From contig NZ_AWFZ01000050.1 of assembly GCF_000463155.2 (NCBI RefSeq), forward strand, positions 250,788-293,052: a DNA stretch of 42,265 bases, written 5' to 3'. The DNA comes from Siccibacter turicensis LMG 23730. GTDB lineage: Bacteria; Pseudomonadota; Gammaproteobacteria; Enterobacterales; Enterobacteriaceae. The position numbers were made by a program, and so were the translations under genes. The notes beneath the pieces are model-generated. The model searched no databases. It was not told the origin of the DNA and saw only the letters and a list, made by a program, of their open reading frames with translations. Positions 25,384 to 37,452 of this stretch are shown one piece after another. Numbering within the stretch: position 1 is the first letter of the stretch; each line of letters opens with the position of its first letter.

Positions 25384-27831
25384 TTACTCCGCGCTCTTCT
25401 TGCGAGAGCCGCGTCTGCCTTTAGGGGCACCGGCCGGTTTTGCCGTAGCGGCTTTGCCGCCTTTTGCCGGTTTCGCGCTGCGGGACGCGCCCTCTTTTTT
25501 CACCTTCCCTTTGCCTTTGTCGCCGCGAAACGCGCTGTCTGGCTCGAAGTTGGTTTTTTTGCCGGTCTGACGACGGCCACCGCTTTTGCCGCCGCCCGCC
25601 TTGCTGTTGCGCTCACGTTCGGTTTTACCGACGTTGCGCGGCGCGCGCTGGCTGGAGATCAGGCTGAAGTCGATCTTACGCTCGTCCATGTTGACGGCTT
25701 CCACGCGCACTTCCACGCGATCGCCCAGACGATAGGTTTGACCGCCGGATTCGCCAATCAGACGCTGTCCGACCTGGTCGAAGCGGTAGTAGTCGTTATC
25801 CAGCGAGGAGACGTGTACCAGGCCGTCGATGAACAGGTCGGTGAGGCGCACAAAGAAACCGAAGCCGGTCACGCTGGCGATCACGCCTTTGAACACCTGC
25901 CCGACCTGATCCTGCATAAAGTCGCACTTCAGCCAGTCGGCGACGTCGCGGGTTGCTTCATCGGCGCGACGCTCGGTCAAGGAGCAGTGCTGCCCCAGCT
26001 GGAGCATCTCTTCAATGCTGTAGTGCCAGCCGCCGCTCTCGGTGCTGTTGCCTTTGTGGCCCTGCTCTTTCGCCAGCAGATATTTGATGGCGCGGTGCAG
26101 CAGCAGGTCAGGATAACGGCGGATCGGTGAGGTAAAGTGCGCATAGTGCTGCAGCGCCAGACCGAAGTGGCCGCGGTTTTCCGGATCGTAGATCGCCTGT
26201 TTCATGGAGCGCAGCAGCATGGTTTGCAGCATTTCATGGTCAGGACGGCCGGCAATTGAGGCCAGTAGCTGGGCGTAATCACGCGGCTCCGGCTTGTTGC
26301 CGCCTGGCAGTTCGAGGCCCAGCTCGGCGAGCACGGTACGGAACGAGGTGATAGCGTCGTTGGTCGGACGGTCGTGGACACGGAACAGCGCCGGCTCTTC
26401 CGCCTTCTCAACAAAGCGCGCGGCGGAGATGTTCGCCAGGATCATGCACTCTTCGATGAGCTTGTGGGCATCGTTACGCTGGGTCTGCTCAATACGCTCG
26501 ATGCGGCGCTCGGCGTTGAAGATGAACTTCGCCTCTTCGCTCTCAAAGGAGATGCCGCCGCGCTGCGCGCGCGCCTGCTCCAGCGCTTTATAGAGGTTAT
26601 GCAGCTCTTCGATAGGCTTCACCAGCGGAGCATACTGCTGGCGCAGGTCCTGATCGCCCAGCAGCATCTGCCAGACCTTGTTGTAGGTCAGGCGCGCGTG
26701 GGAGCTCATCACCGCTTCATAGAATTTGTAGCCGGTCAGACGGCCACCGACGGAGATGGTCATCTCACACACCATGCACAGACGGTCAACCTGCGGGTTG
26801 AGCGAGCACAGGCCGTTCGACAGCACTTCCGGCAGCATCGGGATAACCTGTGACGGGAAGTAGACCGAGGTACCGCGGTTGCGTGCTTCGTCGTCCAGCG
26901 GCGTGGGCGGGCGGACGTAATAGCTGACGTCAGCAATGGCCACCCACAGGCGCCAGCCGCCGCCGCGTTTTTTCTCGCAGAATACGGCGTCATCGAAATC
27001 GCGTGCGTCTTCGCCGTCGATGGTCACCAGCGGCAGCTTACGCAGATCGACGCGGCCCACTTTGGCCTCTTCCGGCACTTCTTCCTTCAGGGATGCGATC
27101 TGTTTTTCGACCGCTTCCGGCCAGACGTAAGGAATTTCATGGGTGCGCAGCGCCATATCCACGGCCATGCCGGTGCCCATGTTGTCGCCCAGCACCTCCA
27201 CCACTTTACCCACCGCTTTGGTGCGGCGCGTCGGGCGCTGGGTCAGCTCGACCACCACCACAAAGCCCATGCGCGCGCCGTTAATCTCTTCCGGCGGGAT
27301 CAGGATATCGAAGCTCAGGCGGCTGTCGTCCGGTACCACAAAGCCGACGCCCGCGTCGGTGAAGTAGCGGCCAACGATCTGGCTCATTTTCGGTTCAAGC
27401 ACGCGCACAACGCGGCCTTCGCGGCGGCCTTTGCGATCTTCACCCAGCGGCTGCGCCAGCACCACGTCGCCGTGAATGCAGGTCTTCATCTGTTCGCTGG
27501 AGAGGTAAAGGTCGTCTTTACGGCCTTCCACGCGCAGGAAGCCGAAGCCGTCGCGGTGTCCGATAACGGTGCCTTTGAGCAGGTCAAGGCGCTCCGGCAG
27601 CGCATAGCACTGGCGGCGAGTAAACACTAATTGACCATCGCGCTCCATGGCGCGTAAACGGCGACGCAGCGCTTCCTGCTGCTCTTCGCCTTCAATGCCC
27701 AGTTCAACGGCCAGTTCATCCCGACTCGCGGGTTTTTCACGTTTAGTTAAGTGTTCGAGGATGAACTCCCGGCTTGGGATAGGATTGGTATACTTTTCGG
27801 CTTCTCGTTCCTGAAAAGGATCATGTGACAT
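25384..27831 (-). CDS. rnr: Ribonuclease R
   Basis: This 815-residue 3'-5' exoribonuclease degrades structured RNA, including rRNA fragments and tmRNA-tagged mRNA. In order it has a winged-helix domain (about 20-80), two cold-shock domains (85-230), the RNB catalytic domain with the aspartates D272, D278, D280 and D281 in [14 protein letters not shown], an S1 domain (about 645-725) and a lysine-rich tail of about 85 residues that helps unwind duplexes. Residue numbering agrees with E. coli. GGAGG precedes the ATG. It follows nsrR by 150 bases and is probably cotranscribed with it; a strong terminator ends it. Confidence 0.98.
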   Translation of the reverse strand: MSHDPFQEREAEKYTNPIPSREFILEHLTKREKPASRDELAVELGIEGEEQQEALRRRLRAMERDGQLVFTRRQCYALPERLDLLKGTVIGHRDGFGFLRVEGRKDDLYLSSEQMKTCIHGDVVLAQPLGEDRKGRREGRVVRVLEPKMSQIVGRYFTDAGVGFVVPDDSRLSFDILIPPEEINGARMGFVVVVELTQRPTRRTKAVGKVVEVLGDNMGTGMAVDMALRTHEIPYVWPEAVEKQIASLKEEVPEEAKVGRVDLRKLPLVTIDGEDARDFDDAVFCEKKRGGGWRLWVAIADVSYYVRPPTPLDDEARNRGTSVYFPSQVIPMLPEVLSNGLCSLNPQVDRLCMVCEMTISVGGRLTGYKFYEAVMSSHARLTYNKVWQMLLGDQDLRQQYAPLVKPIEELHNLYKALEQARAQRGGISFESEEAKFIFNAERRIERIEQTQRNDAHKLIEECMILANISAARFVEKAEEPALFRVHDRPTNDAITSFRTVLAELGLELPGGNKPEPRDYAQLLASIAGRPDHEMLQTMLLRSMKQAIYDPENRGHFGLALQHYAHFTSPIRRYPDLLLHRAIKYLLAKEQGHKGNSTESGGWHYSIEEMLQLGQHCSLTERRADEATRDVADWLKCDFMQDQVGQVFKGVIASVTGFGFFVRLTDLFIDGLVHVSSLDNDYYRFDQVGQRLIGESGGQTYRLGDRVEVRVEAVNMDERKIDFSLISSQRAPRNVGKTERERNSKAGGGKSGGRRQTGKKTNFEPDSAFRGDKGKGKVKKEGASRSAKPAKGGKAATAKPAGAPKGRRGSRKKSAE

Positions 27832-27981
27832 ATCGGTTCCTCCGTTGTCATCTCTGATGGATTTCGCGCCGTGTCAGGCAGTTTCATCGTCGGCTAAGGG
27901 AATGACCTTTAACATAGTTATCTATGCCAGAAAGATCGTCCAGTCTGCACCGTGATGTGGCCTGAAAACATCGGTTTTTGC

Positions 27982-28407
27982 TTATTCCACCAGCAATAAT
28001 TTATAAAGCGGCTGGTTTTGATCAACCATGTCCGCGAGCGTGTAGTTATCCAGTTCCTGGAGGAAGCTTTGTACGGCATTTGCCAGCACCTGCTTCAGAC
28101 GGCAGGCGGGCGTGATATGACAAAACTCACTACTACAATTGACCAGCGACAGCGGTTCCAGCTCGCGAACCACATCGCCAATACAGATTTCATGTGCCGG
28201 CTTACCGAGTCGGATTCCGCCGTTCTTCCCGCGTACCGCGGCCACGTATCCTGAACGACTCAGCTGATTGATGATTTTGACCATGTGATTGCGTGACACA
28301 CCGTATACGCTGGTCACTTCAGAAATACTGGTCATCCGCCCTTCGGGCAGCGATGCCATGTAAATCAATGCTCGCAAACCGAAATCGGTAAAACTTGTTA
28401 ACTGCAC
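27982..28407 (-). CDS. nsrR: NsrR, nitric-oxide-sensing repressor
   Basis: This 141-residue Rrf2-family protein matches E. coli NsrR throughout. The winged helix ([31 protein letters not shown]) binds DNA, and the iron-sulfur cluster is held by three cysteines C91, C96 and C102 in [19 protein letters not shown]. Nitric oxide breaks the cluster and lifts repression. It starts at GTG (28405-28407) with GAGG 5 bases upstream. It heads the nsrR-rnr transcript. The ytfE gene in this window carries a perfect target site. Confidence 0.97.
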   Translation of the reverse strand: MQLTSFTDFGLRALIYMASLPEGRMTSISEVTSVYGVSRNHMVKIINQLSRSGYVAAVRGKNGGIRLGKPAHEICIGDVVRELEPLSLVNCSSEFCHITPACRLKQVLANAVQSFLQELDNYTLADMVDQNQPLYKLLLVE

Positions 28408-28704
28408 ATCAACCTCAGATTCCAGGAAATAACGTGGTCGCCGGCGGGCGACATACCCTTAATGATTTGGGTTACAGGAAAATGACACCGCAATGCACGG
28501 ATGGCCATTTACATCATCGACCTGCGATACGGTCTGAACCCGGACGGATAAAGGGTAAGTATCATATTGATGATAAACCAGCCAGCTATGGGGCCGCTAA
28601 TTTATTTGCGCTTCGTCGTGGGGGAGTAAAGGGCGTGAAATCAGTGGAAGAGGCAACAGGGTAACACAAAAGTAACAAGGGGCGCATTCAGCGCCCCTCA
28701 ATGA
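28408..28704. other. Intergenic region between purA and nsrR
   Basis: 297 bases: the purA terminator at one end, the nsrR leader at the other. I could not assign a convincing nsrR promoter; TATGTC near 28450 on the minus strand is a weak candidate. The 89-codon plus-strand frame here looks spurious. Confidence 0.5.
28665..28698 (-). terminator. Terminator of purA
   Basis: On the minus strand GGGGCGC / GCGCCCC (loop TGAAT), followed by TTGTTACTTTT. The stem is strong and the T tract interrupted. Confidence 0.75.
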
Positions 28705-30006
<1,302 letters not shown>

Positions 30007-30009
30007 TCA

Positions 30010-30062
30010 AAATCACCGTTTGCTTAAAAAAGGATTCTACCATCGGTTTTGATGATGATCAG
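30010..30062 (-). promoter_or_regulatory. purA promoter and PurR-like box
   Basis: On the minus strand CTGATC (30057-30062), 17 bases, TAGAAT (30034-30039), transcription start near 30027. AAGCAAACGGTGATTT (30010-30025) follows; its first half matches the PurR box ACGCAAACG at eight of nine bases, the second half poorly. E. coli purA is PurR-regulated. Confidence 0.45.
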
Positions 30063-30074
30063 CACTTTTACACG

Positions 30075-30100
30075 ACAAAAATCGCCGAACGGCGTGGATT
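30075..30100 (-). terminator. Weak terminator after yjeT
   Basis: On the minus strand ACGCCG / CGGCG with a two-base loop followed by ATTTTTGT. Short stem, but in the right place to end the hflX-hflK-hflC-yjeT transcript before purA. Confidence 0.45.
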
Positions 30101-30105
30101 CGTGG

Positions 30106-30303
30106 CTAGTTAATCGTTTTCGTCAACATGTAGTAGATCACGAAGCCGGCAACCACAAGACCACCGCCAAAACGACGCAGCAACGTATCCGGCTGCTGGC
30201 TCATACTGAGCACCATGCGTCGCCACAGACGCGGAAACAGCATGGGTCCCAGCCCTTCGAGTACCAGTACCAGCGCAAGCGCCAGCCAGATGGTTGAATT
30301 CAT
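30106..30303 (-). CDS. yjeT: YjeT, DUF2065 small inner-membrane protein
   Basis: At 65 residues, the length of E. coli YjeT, with two hydrophobic segments (MNSTIWLALALVLVLEGLGPML and RRFGGGLVVAGFVIYYML). Function unknown. I chose ATG 30303 (GAGGA 8 bases upstream) to match the family; the frame opens 12 codons earlier. It follows hflC across a hairpin terminator, so its expression depends on readthrough or a separate promoter. Confidence 0.9.
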   Translation of the reverse strand: MNSTIWLALALVLVLEGLGPMLFPRLWRRMVLSMSQQPDTLLRRFGGGLVVAGFVIYYMLTKTIN

Positions 30304-30370
30304 TATCATGTTCCTCAGATACCGTTTGCAGCGCAGCATACCCGAAGGCGTTTACCGGATGCCAGACAAA

Positions 30371-30412
30371 AGAAAACCACCCGCCGGTAAACCGGAACGG
30401 GTGGTTTTTTAC
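30371..30412. terminator. Strong hairpin after hflC
   Basis: AACCACCCG (30375-30383) pairs with CGGGTGGTT (30398-30406), with an inner CCGGT/ACCGG stem. On the minus strand TTCTTTT follows; on the plus strand TTTTTT. It lies between hflC and yjeT, which are in the same direction. Confidence 0.8.
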
Positions 30413-30425
30413 CGCTTGCGTGGAA

Positions 30426-31430
30426 TTACCGCGTGCTGGTGCTCGGGGTCTTCATGTAGCGGAAGAAGTCGCTGTCCGGGCTCAGAACCATGACGTCCTG
30501 GTTGCTCTGGAAGCTGCTTTCGTACGCACGCAGGCTACGGATAAAGGCGTAGAAGTCCGGATCCTGGCTGAACGCATCGGCAAACAGTTTTGCCGATTCG
30601 GCATCCCCTTCACCGCGCAGGATCAGGCCCTGACGCTGTGCTTCTGCAAGCGTACGGGTGACTTCATAGTCCGCCGTGGCGCGCAGTTTCTCAGCCTCTT
30701 CCTGACCCTGTGAACGGTGACGACGTGCTACCGCTTCACGTTCGGCACGCATACGGCTGAAGATGGCCTCGGACACTTCGGTCGGCAGGTTGATCTGCTT
30801 GATACGCACATCCACCACTTCAATCCCTAACGCCGCCATACTGTTCGGGTTAACCACCGGGATTTTACCGTTGGTTTCCGCCGCCACGCGCTCGGCTGCT
30901 TTCGCGATAGCATCATCGGCTGCCGGGGTTTCGACTTCATCTTCGGTGCCTGCGGAACCGGAGTTCAGCGCTTCACGCACTTCAGAGGTCAGACGCCCGC
31001 GGGAGTCGGTAACGATATCTTTGACGTCCAGGCGGCCAATTTCAGAACGCAGACGGTCAGAGAACTTACGTTTCAGCAGCACTTCGGCCTGGGAGATGTC
31101 GCCACCGCCGGTCGCCAGGTAGTAACGGCTGAAATCGCTGATGCGCCACTTGATGTAAGAGTCGACGATCAGGTCTTTCTTCTCTTTGGTGACGAAGCGG
31201 TCTGCCTGGTTATCCATGGTCTGGATACGTGCATCGAGCGTTTTCACGGATTCGATAAACGGTATCTTGAAATGGAGGCCCGGCTCATACACCAACGGCT
31301 TGTTATCCTGATCGCGCACAACCTTACTGAATCGCAGGGTAATGCCACGCTCGCCCTCATTCACCACAAAAATGGAGGTGTAGAGCGCGACCAGCACGAT
31401 GATAATTATCGCTATAACTGACTTCCTCAT
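30426..31430 (-). CDS. hflC: HflC, membrane partner of the FtsH protease
   Basis: At 334 residues, the length of E. coli HflC. An N-terminal membrane anchor (about 3-24) is followed by a SPFH/band-7 domain exposed to the periplasm (from NEGERGITLRFSKVVRD) and a long helical part ending near RSLRAYESSF. With HflK it forms a cage around FtsH and regulates its access to membrane substrates. It starts 3 bases after the hflK stop, so the two are translated together. Confidence 0.97.
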   Translation of the reverse strand: MRKSVIAIIIIVLVALYTSIFVVNEGERGITLRFSKVVRDQDNKPLVYEPGLHFKIPFIESVKTLDARIQTMDNQADRFVTKEKKDLIVDSYIKWRISDFSRYYLATGGGDISQAEVLLKRKFSDRLRSEIGRLDVKDIVTDSRGRLTSEVREALNSGSAGTEDEVETPAADDAIAKAAERVAAETNGKIPVVNPNSMAALGIEVVDVRIKQINLPTEVSEAIFSRMRAEREAVARRHRSQGQEEAEKLRATADYEVTRTLAEAQRQGLILRGEGDAESAKLFADAFSQDPDFYAFIRSLRAYESSFQSNQDVMVLSPDSDFFRYMKTPSTSTR

Positions 31431-31433
31431 CGT

Positions 31434-32699
31434 TTATTCCCCTGGGCGTTGGTAGTCGTTACGCTGCGCGTTAGCGCGACGTTGGTCCATGATGTCGCCA
31501 CGTGCCGATGACGATGACGGGCTATTGCTTGCCCGGTTGTCACCGCTCGTAGACGAGGCGGGCGGCAGACGCAGCAGTGAATTGTCGCCGCTGTTATCGC
31601 TTTTCGCAGCCGGGGCCGCGTTGCCTTTCAGCATCTGGTCGAGAGGAAGCACCATCAGGTTGCCGCCTTTGTCGTTGACCAGCACTTTACGGGTATGGCT
31701 CAGCACGCGTTCCATGGTCTCGATGTAGAGACGTTCACGTGTGATTTCCGGCGCCGCTTTATATTCCGGCAGGATTTTGGCAAAGCGCGCCACTTCACCC
31801 TGCGCTTCCAGTACGGTCTGGGTCTTATAGGCACGCGCTTCTTCAAGAATACGCTGCGCCTGACCGTTAGCACGCGGCTGTACTTCGTTGGTGTAAGCTT
31901 CCGCCTCGCGGATGTACTGCTGCTCGTTCTCACGTGCGGCAATGGCATCATCGAAGGCCGCTTTCACTTCTTCCGGCGGACGAGCGGCCTGGAAGTTGAC
32001 GTCCAGCAGGGTGATACCCATGTTGTACGGCTTGATGGTCTCTTCCAGTTCACGCTGGGTATCGCTACGAATAACGGTACGGCCCTCGGTCAGGATGCGG
32101 TCCATGGTGTATTTACCGATAACACCACGCAGCGCGCTGTCTGTGGCCTGGCGCAGGCTGTCGTCGGCGCTGGTCACGCTGAACAGGTAGTCGCGCGGAT
32201 CGGTTACGCGGTACTGCACGTTCATTTCCACGCGCACCACGTTCTCGTCAGAGGTCAGCATCACACCGGATGCCGCCAGCTCACGCACCGACTCCACGTT
32301 AACGGCGATAACGTTATCAATAAACGTCGGCTTCCAGTTCAGGCCTGGCTCAACCAGACGGTTGAACTCGCCAAAACGGGTCACTACGCCGCGCTCTGCT
32401 TCTTTGATGGTATAGAAACCGCTGGCAGCCCAGATAATCACTGCGGCGGCGGCGGCGATGGTGACAACACGGCTACCCATGTTGTTACGCGGGCCCTGCG
32501 GCGCGTTACCGTTGCCATTTCCGGTGCCCTTACCACCGCCGAAACCACCGAGCTTTTTGCTCAGCTTACGGAAGATATCATCCAGATCGGGCGGACCTTG
32601 TTCACGTCCACCTTTATTTCCCCCAGAGTTGCCGCCTGGTTTGCTGCTTCCCCACGGGTCGCGGTCCTGTCCGTTATTACCGGGCTGATTCCACGCCAT
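31434..32699 (-). CDS. hflK: HflK, membrane partner of the FtsH protease
   Basis: A 421-residue protein with a glycine-rich cytoplasmic N-terminus (MAWNQPGNNGQDRDPWG), one membrane segment at about 80-100 (VVTIAAAAAVIIWAASGFYTI), a SPFH domain and a low-complexity serine/asparagine tail ending QRRANAQRNDYQRPGE. The start is ATG 32699, with GGAG upstream; this gives the conserved N-terminus and drops 32 codons of open frame. It partners HflC. The gap to hflX is 159 bases. Confidence 0.97.
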   Translation of the reverse strand: MAWNQPGNNGQDRDPWGSSKPGGNSGGNKGGREQGPPDLDDIFRKLSKKLGGFGGGKGTGNGNGNAPQGPRNNMGSRVVTIAAAAAVIIWAASGFYTIKEAERGVVTRFGEFNRLVEPGLNWKPTFIDNVIAVNVESVRELAASGVMLTSDENVVRVEMNVQYRVTDPRDYLFSVTSADDSLRQATDSALRGVIGKYTMDRILTEGRTVIRSDTQRELEETIKPYNMGITLLDVNFQAARPPEEVKAAFDDAIAARENEQQYIREAEAYTNEVQPRANGQAQRILEEARAYKTQTVLEAQGEVARFAKILPEYKAAPEITRERLYIETMERVLSHTRKVLVNDKGGNLMVLPLDQMLKGNAAPAAKSDNSGDNSLLRLPPASSTSGDNRASNSPSSSSARGDIMDQRRANAQRNDYQRPGE

Positions 32700-32858
32700 G
32701 TTTATGCTCCATAATTGTTGTGCGGTGATATACCCGCCATCCTTCTGACTCTCTTGTTGCACGCCGCGCCCTGCACTGGGCGACGGCTTACGCAAAGGGA
32801 GCCTGACCTCTTTTGGGTACCCCCCAGAGAGGGGAAATGTCTTCAGGCAGCCAGCCGG

Positions 32859-34139
32859 TCAGATAACGTATTCCACCAGCGCTGGTTCTTGTTTACAGAG
32901 ACGACGCCAGTCAACCACCGGCATACGGATCTGTATGCCCACGCTGCCGTCCTCTTCCATCCACTCTTTTTCTATCGCCTGAAGCTGATAAAAACGGCTC
33001 CGCAAACGCCCGGCGTCCGGTGGCAGGCGCAGCGTATGCTGCGCGATTTCACCTGACAGGCGCTCTGTCAGAGCCTGGAAAAGCAGTGGTACGCCCTCAC
33101 CCGTCTGAGCCGAAAGCCAGACGCGCACAGGTTTGTTCTCTTCGTCACGGTCGATGCGCGGCTGGAAATCATCCAGCGCATCAATTTTGTTCATCACCAG
33201 CAGCGTCGGGATCTCGTCTGCTTCGATCTCTTCGAGCACGATATTTACCGCGTCGATATTTTCCTGCACCCGCACATCTGCAGCGTCAATAACGTGCAGC
33301 AGCAGGGTCGCCTGACGCGTCTCCTGCAGGGTCGCTTTGAAAGCCGCGACCAGGTCGTGCGGCAGATGACGGATAAACCCAACGGTATCCGCCAGCACGG
33401 TTTCGCCCACGTCGGCGACGTCGATACGTCGCAGCGTAGGATCGAGCGTGGCGAACAGCTGATCCGCCGCGTAGACGCGGGCTTCGGTAATCTGGTTAAA
33501 CAGGGTGGATTTACCGGCGTTGGTGTAGCCCACCAGCGAGACGGTTGGCACATCGGCTTTGGTTCGTGACCGGCGCCCCTGTTCTCGTTGTTTTTCTACC
33601 TTCTCAAGGCGCGAGAGGATTTGCATAATTCGGTTGCGCAGCAGGCGACGGTCGGTCTCCAGCTGAGTTTCACCGGGTCCGCGTAAACCAATACCGCCTT
33701 TCTGACGCTCAAGGTGGGTCCAGCCACGCACAAGGCGAGTGGCCAGGTGGCGCAGCTGCGCCAGCTCAACCTGCAGCTTCCCTTCATGGGTGCGGGCACG
33801 CTGAGCAAAAATATCTAAGATTAAGCCGGTGCGATCGATAACGCGGCACTCGCACAGGCGCTCGAGGTTACGTTCCTGAGCCGGTGTCAACGCATGGTCA
33901 AAAAGCACGACTGATGCCCCAGTGGCTTTTACTGCATCGGCAATTTCGACTGCCTTACCTTCACCAACAAAATACTTGGGGTGCGGTGCTTTGCGGCTAC
34001 CGGTAACCACCTGCAAGGTTTCGACACCAGCGGAGGAGACCAGAGCTTCAAACTCCTGGAGATCTTCGATGTCTTTATCTTGCGTAAAATAGATGTGTAC
34101 CAGCACCGCCTGCTCACCGGCATCATAACGGTCAAACAA
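32859..34139 (-). CDS. hflX: HflX, ribosome-splitting GTPase
   Basis: At 426 residues, the same as E. coli if translation starts at TTG 34139 ([18 protein letters not shown]). The ATG at 34202 adds 21 residues that do not belong to the family. The N-terminal HflX domain has GRGGKHP-type loop residues ([19 protein letters not shown]) and [14 protein letters not shown]. The G domain carries GYTNAGKST (P-loop), DTVGF and NKID. It rescues stalled ribosomes under heat stress. It lies downstream of hfq, with a weak hairpin between them. Confidence 0.95.
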   Translation of the reverse strand: MFDRYDAGEQAVLVHIYFTQDKDIEDLQEFEALVSSAGVETLQVVTGSRKAPHPKYFVGEGKAVEIADAVKATGASVVLFDHALTPAQERNLERLCECRVIDRTGLILDIFAQRARTHEGKLQVELAQLRHLATRLVRGWTHLERQKGGIGLRGPGETQLETDRRLLRNRIMQILSRLEKVEKQREQGRRSRTKADVPTVSLVGYTNAGKSTLFNQITEARVYAADQLFATLDPTLRRIDVADVGETVLADTVGFIRHLPHDLVAAFKATLQETRQATLLLHVIDAADVRVQENIDAVNIVLEEIEADEIPTLLVMNKIDALDDFQPRIDRDEENKPVRVWLSAQTGEGVPLLFQALTERLSGEIAQHTLRLPPDAGRLRSRFYQLQAIEKEWMEEDGSVGIQIRMPVVDWRRLCKQEPALVEYVI

Positions 34140-34152
34140 GCGTAAACCCTCA

Positions 34153-34186
34153 TAAAAGACCAGCGGGGAACACAGATGACCTGGTC
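34153..34186 (-). terminator. Weak attenuator-like hairpin between hfq and hflX
   Basis: On the minus strand GACCAG and CTGGTC pair across a 17-base loop, followed by TTTTATG. It may end part of the hfq transcripts while letting others continue to hflX. Confidence 0.4.
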
Positions 34187-34214
34187 CCCCGACATGGAAC
34201 AACAGCCATCAACC

Positions 34215-34538
<324 letters not shown>

Positions 34539-34619
34539 TTATATGCTTGTTTTGTACTTAGAACCCGAAGGCCCTGAAAACTTCGTAAAATCCGCGCAAT
34601 ACGGGTTAATTGTACACAC

Positions 34620-35570
34620 TTAGTGTTGCTTAGCACCAACAACCTCAAGAACGCTGTCAAGGGCCTGCTGAGGGTTTTCGCTGTCTAACCAGCGGACCTC
34701 TTTCCAGCCCCGCAGCCAGGTCATCTGGCGCTTCGCCAATTGTCTCGTGGCGCAAATACCTCGATAAACCATTTCATCGTGTGATATTTCCCCCGCCAGA
34801 TAAGACCACATCTGCCGGTATCCCACACAACGAACGGAAGGCATCTCCGTATGCAAATCTCCACGGGCATAAAGCGCCCGCACTTCAGCTTCAAAATCTG
34901 AAGCTAACATCTGATGAAAACGCTGCTCGATTCGTTGATGGAGCAGTTCACGGCTCGCCGGGGCGATGGCGAACTGATGCACCTGGTAAGGCAGAGCGTC
35001 TCCTGACGTTTGCGTCAGATCCGTTAAAGTTTTACCCGAAATGAAAAAAACTTCCAGTGCCCGGGAAAGCCTTTGCGGATCATTTGGATGAATCCGTGCT
35101 GCGGCAACCGGGTCGATGACCTCAAGTTGCCGGTGCAGCGCGTCCCATCCCTGCTCTGCTGCCTGTTGCTCGATTCGAGCCCTGACTGCGGGATCCGCCG
35201 ATGGCAGCGGCGATAACCCCTCCAGTAATGCTTTGAAGTAAAGCATGGTACCACCCACCAGCAGCGGGATCTTGCCTGCTGCGGTAATTGCGGCCATTTC
35301 CGCGAGCGCATCGCGCCGGAAATCGGCGGCGGAGTACGCCTGCGCCGGGTCGAGGATGTCCATCAACCGATGCGGAGCCTGAGCCTGTTCATCGGCGGTG
35401 GGCTTGGCGGTACCGATATCCATTCCCTTGTAGATAAGGGCGGAATCGACGCTAATCAACTCTACCGGTAATGTTTTCCGCAGGTTTATCGCCAGCGCGG
35501 TTTTGCCAGAGGCCGTGGGGCCCATCAAAAAAATCGCCTGTGGCAGGCCAGTCTTACTTACTTCAGTCAT
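34620..35570 (-). CDS. miaA: MiaA, tRNA dimethylallyltransferase
   Basis: At 316 residues, the length of E. coli MiaA. It adds a dimethylallyl group to A37 of tRNAs reading UNN codons. The P-loop [14 protein letters not shown] is at about 17-30, followed by [25 protein letters not shown] and [20 protein letters not shown]. The start codon overlaps the end of mutL by 8 bases, indicating translational coupling. hfq follows after 93 bases; in E. coli hfq promoters lie inside miaA. Confidence 0.98.
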   Translation of the reverse strand: MTEVSKTGLPQAIFLMGPTASGKTALAINLRKTLPVELISVDSALIYKGMDIGTAKPTADEQAQAPHRLMDILDPAQAYSAADFRRDALAEMAAITAAGKIPLLVGGTMLYFKALLEGLSPLPSADPAVRARIEQQAAEQGWDALHRQLEVIDPVAAARIHPNDPQRLSRALEVFFISGKTLTDLTQTSGDALPYQVHQFAIAPASRELLHQRIEQRFHQMLASDFEAEVRALYARGDLHTEMPSVRCVGYRQMWSYLAGEISHDEMVYRGICATRQLAKRQMTWLRGWKEVRWLDSENPQQALDSVLEVVGAKQH

Positions 35571-37443
35571 GGTTCAGGGCTTTCATCGCCGGATGTATAT
35601 CAACAGGTTGTAACAAACCACCAGGCGGTAACTTCACCAGTTGCGGACAGAGTCGTTCGAGGTCGGCCAGTAAGGAGATGGCCTGGGCCATGTTCCACTG
35701 CTGGTGTTCGCTCGCCAGATGACGTGCAAGCCATTGCGCGACATCTGATTCTTGCGCCACTGTCTGCTGCGCCAGGTAGCCTATCAGTTCAGGAATCAAG
35801 ATTTGTAAATTTTGTTGGCGTAAGGGTAAAGGCACCGCCCGAATCGTAAGATGTTGCGAGTCGGTTAACAATTCAATACCCATTTTTGCCAGAAGCGGTT
35901 GCGCCTGCGTCACGGTTTTCAGTTCGTGAGCGCCGAGCTTCAGCCGCACCGGGATAAGCAGCGGCTGGGCGCACAGTTTTTCACTGCCGGGCGCCAGTTG
36001 CGCCTGTTTAAGCCAGCGCTCTGCCACCGGCAAGGCCAGCAGCGCAAGCGCGGCGCCCCGCTCCATCAGCGCATAGTGTGGGGCGATGATGGTCAGTACA
36101 CGTCCAAAGCTGTGCGAATGGGCGTCATGCGTCATCGCCGGCGGCGGTTCGGCGGCGGGCGTGCGGTCCGTCGCCGGCACGTCCATCAGTTTTTGATAGA
36201 GCGCCCCCTGCTGTTTCTGGTAGCCCGGCTGGGCGTTGGGCCAGCCCGGCGCAGCGCCCTGTCGTGGCGCAGAGTGCGCATTGCGCGGCGCGGCCGTTTC
36301 GCTGGTGGCATACCGCGGCGCGGCGCTGTCGCGCGCCAGGTCCGGCCCGGAGAAGTGATTCTTCCCGGACGCCACGCGGTTTTCCGGCTGCCAGCGCGCC
36401 GTCTCCGCTTCCGCCTCGTTGCTCAGCGGCAGCGCGGCGTCCGCCTGCGGCTGCAGCACGGTGACAACGCCCTGATAGATAAAGTCATGCACCAGTCGGG
36501 ACTGATGGAAGCGCACTTCGTGCTTGGCCGGATGTACGTTGACGTCCACCTGATGCGGGTCGATCTCCAGATACAGCACGTAGGCTGGCTGCTCACCGGC
36601 ACCGAGCTTGTCGTCGCACGCCTGGCGAATTGCATGGTTGATCAGCCGGTCGCGCATCATGCGCCCGTTCACGTAGCAATACTGAATATCGCCCAGCGCC
36701 GCCGTGGTGCTGGTGGGTTCGGCAACCCACCCGCGCAGCGCCAGATCGCCGTGCTGCCATTCGATAGCCAGCGCTTTTTCCAGAAACGGCGTACCGCAAA
36801 TCGCCCCGAGGCGGCGTTCACGCGGCGCGCCTTCAGGGACCGCGCGATACTGACGCACCATTTTGCCGTTGTGGCTCAGGTTAATAGTGACGTCGAAGCG
36901 GGCCAGTGCAATACGACGAATCACTTCATCAATATGGCCGAATTCGGTTTTTTCGGTGCGCATAAACTTGCGGCGCGCCGGAGTGTTATAGAAAAGATCG
37001 AGCACTTCCAGCGTGGTGCCGGGCGGATGCGCGGCGGGTTTCACCGTCACATTCATGTCGCGCCCTTCCGCATAGGCCTGCCAGGCCTCCTGCTGCTGCT
37101 GGGTGCGAGAGGTGAGCGTGAGGCGCGATACCGAACTGATACTGGCCAGCGCTTCGCCGCGAAAACCGAGGCTGACAATGGCCTCCAGATCGTCGAGAGA
37201 GGCGATCTTGCTGGTGGCATGCCGCGCCAGCGCCAGCGCCAGCTCGTCTTTACCGATGCCGCAGCCGTTGTCGCGAATGCGAATCAGCTTAGCGCCGCCG
37301 CGTTCGATATCAATATCAATGCGCGTTGCGCCAGCGTCGAGGCTGTTCTCGATAAGCTCTTTGACCACCGACGCAGGGCGCTCCACCACTTCGCCAGCGG
37401 CAATCTGGTTCGCAAGCTGAGGGGGTAGGATCTGAATCGGCAT
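35563..37443 (-). CDS. mutL: MutL, DNA mismatch repair protein
   Basis: A 626-residue GHKL ATPase that links MutS to MutH and UvrD. The N-terminal domain has [35 protein letters not shown] and [10 protein letters not shown] (ATP-binding motifs I-III). A proline- and alanine-rich linker spans about 335-430 and a C-terminal dimerisation domain follows. The endonuclease motif of non-enteric MutL is absent, as expected beside MutH. It is about 11 residues longer than E. coli MutL, mostly in the linker. It lies 9 bases after amiB. Confidence 0.98.
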   Translation of the reverse strand: MPIQILPPQLANQIAAGEVVERPASVVKELIENSLDAGATRIDIDIERGGAKLIRIRDNGCGIGKDELALALARHATSKIASLDDLEAIVSLGFRGEALASISSVSRLTLTSRTQQQQEAWQAYAEGRDMNVTVKPAAHPPGTTLEVLDLFYNTPARRKFMRTEKTEFGHIDEVIRRIALARFDVTINLSHNGKMVRQYRAVPEGAPRERRLGAICGTPFLEKALAIEWQHGDLALRGWVAEPTSTTAALGDIQYCYVNGRMMRDRLINHAIRQACDDKLGAGEQPAYVLYLEIDPHQVDVNVHPAKHEVRFHQSRLVHDFIYQGVVTVLQPQADAALPLSNEAEAETARWQPENRVASGKNHFSGPDLARDSAAPRYATSETAAPRNAHSAPRQGAAPGWPNAQPGYQKQQGALYQKLMDVPATDRTPAAEPPPAMTHDAHSHSFGRVLTIIAPHYALMERGAALALLALPVAERWLKQAQLAPGSEKLCAQPLLIPVRLKLGAHELKTVTQAQPLLAKMGIELLTDSQHLTIRAVPLPLRQQNLQILIPELIGYLAQQTVAQESDVAQWLARHLASEHQQWNMAQAISLLADLERLCPQLVKLPPGGLLQPVDIHPAMKALNHD

Positions 37444-37452
37444 GGCTACTCC

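Noticed and set aside
28395-28664. 89-codon plus-strand frame between nsrR and purA
   Set aside because: It overlaps the nsrR start and leader, has unusual composition and no family resemblance.
34140-34202. Longer ATG start of hflX
   Set aside because: The extra 21 residues do not fit the family, and the TTG start reproduces the E. coli N-terminus exactly.
35899-37428. 509-codon plus-strand frame
   Set aside because: It is a GC-driven antisense shadow of mutL; its sequence resembles no protein. The same holds for long antisense frames over aidB (22363-23694), amiB (37537-38724) and hflK (31695-32714).
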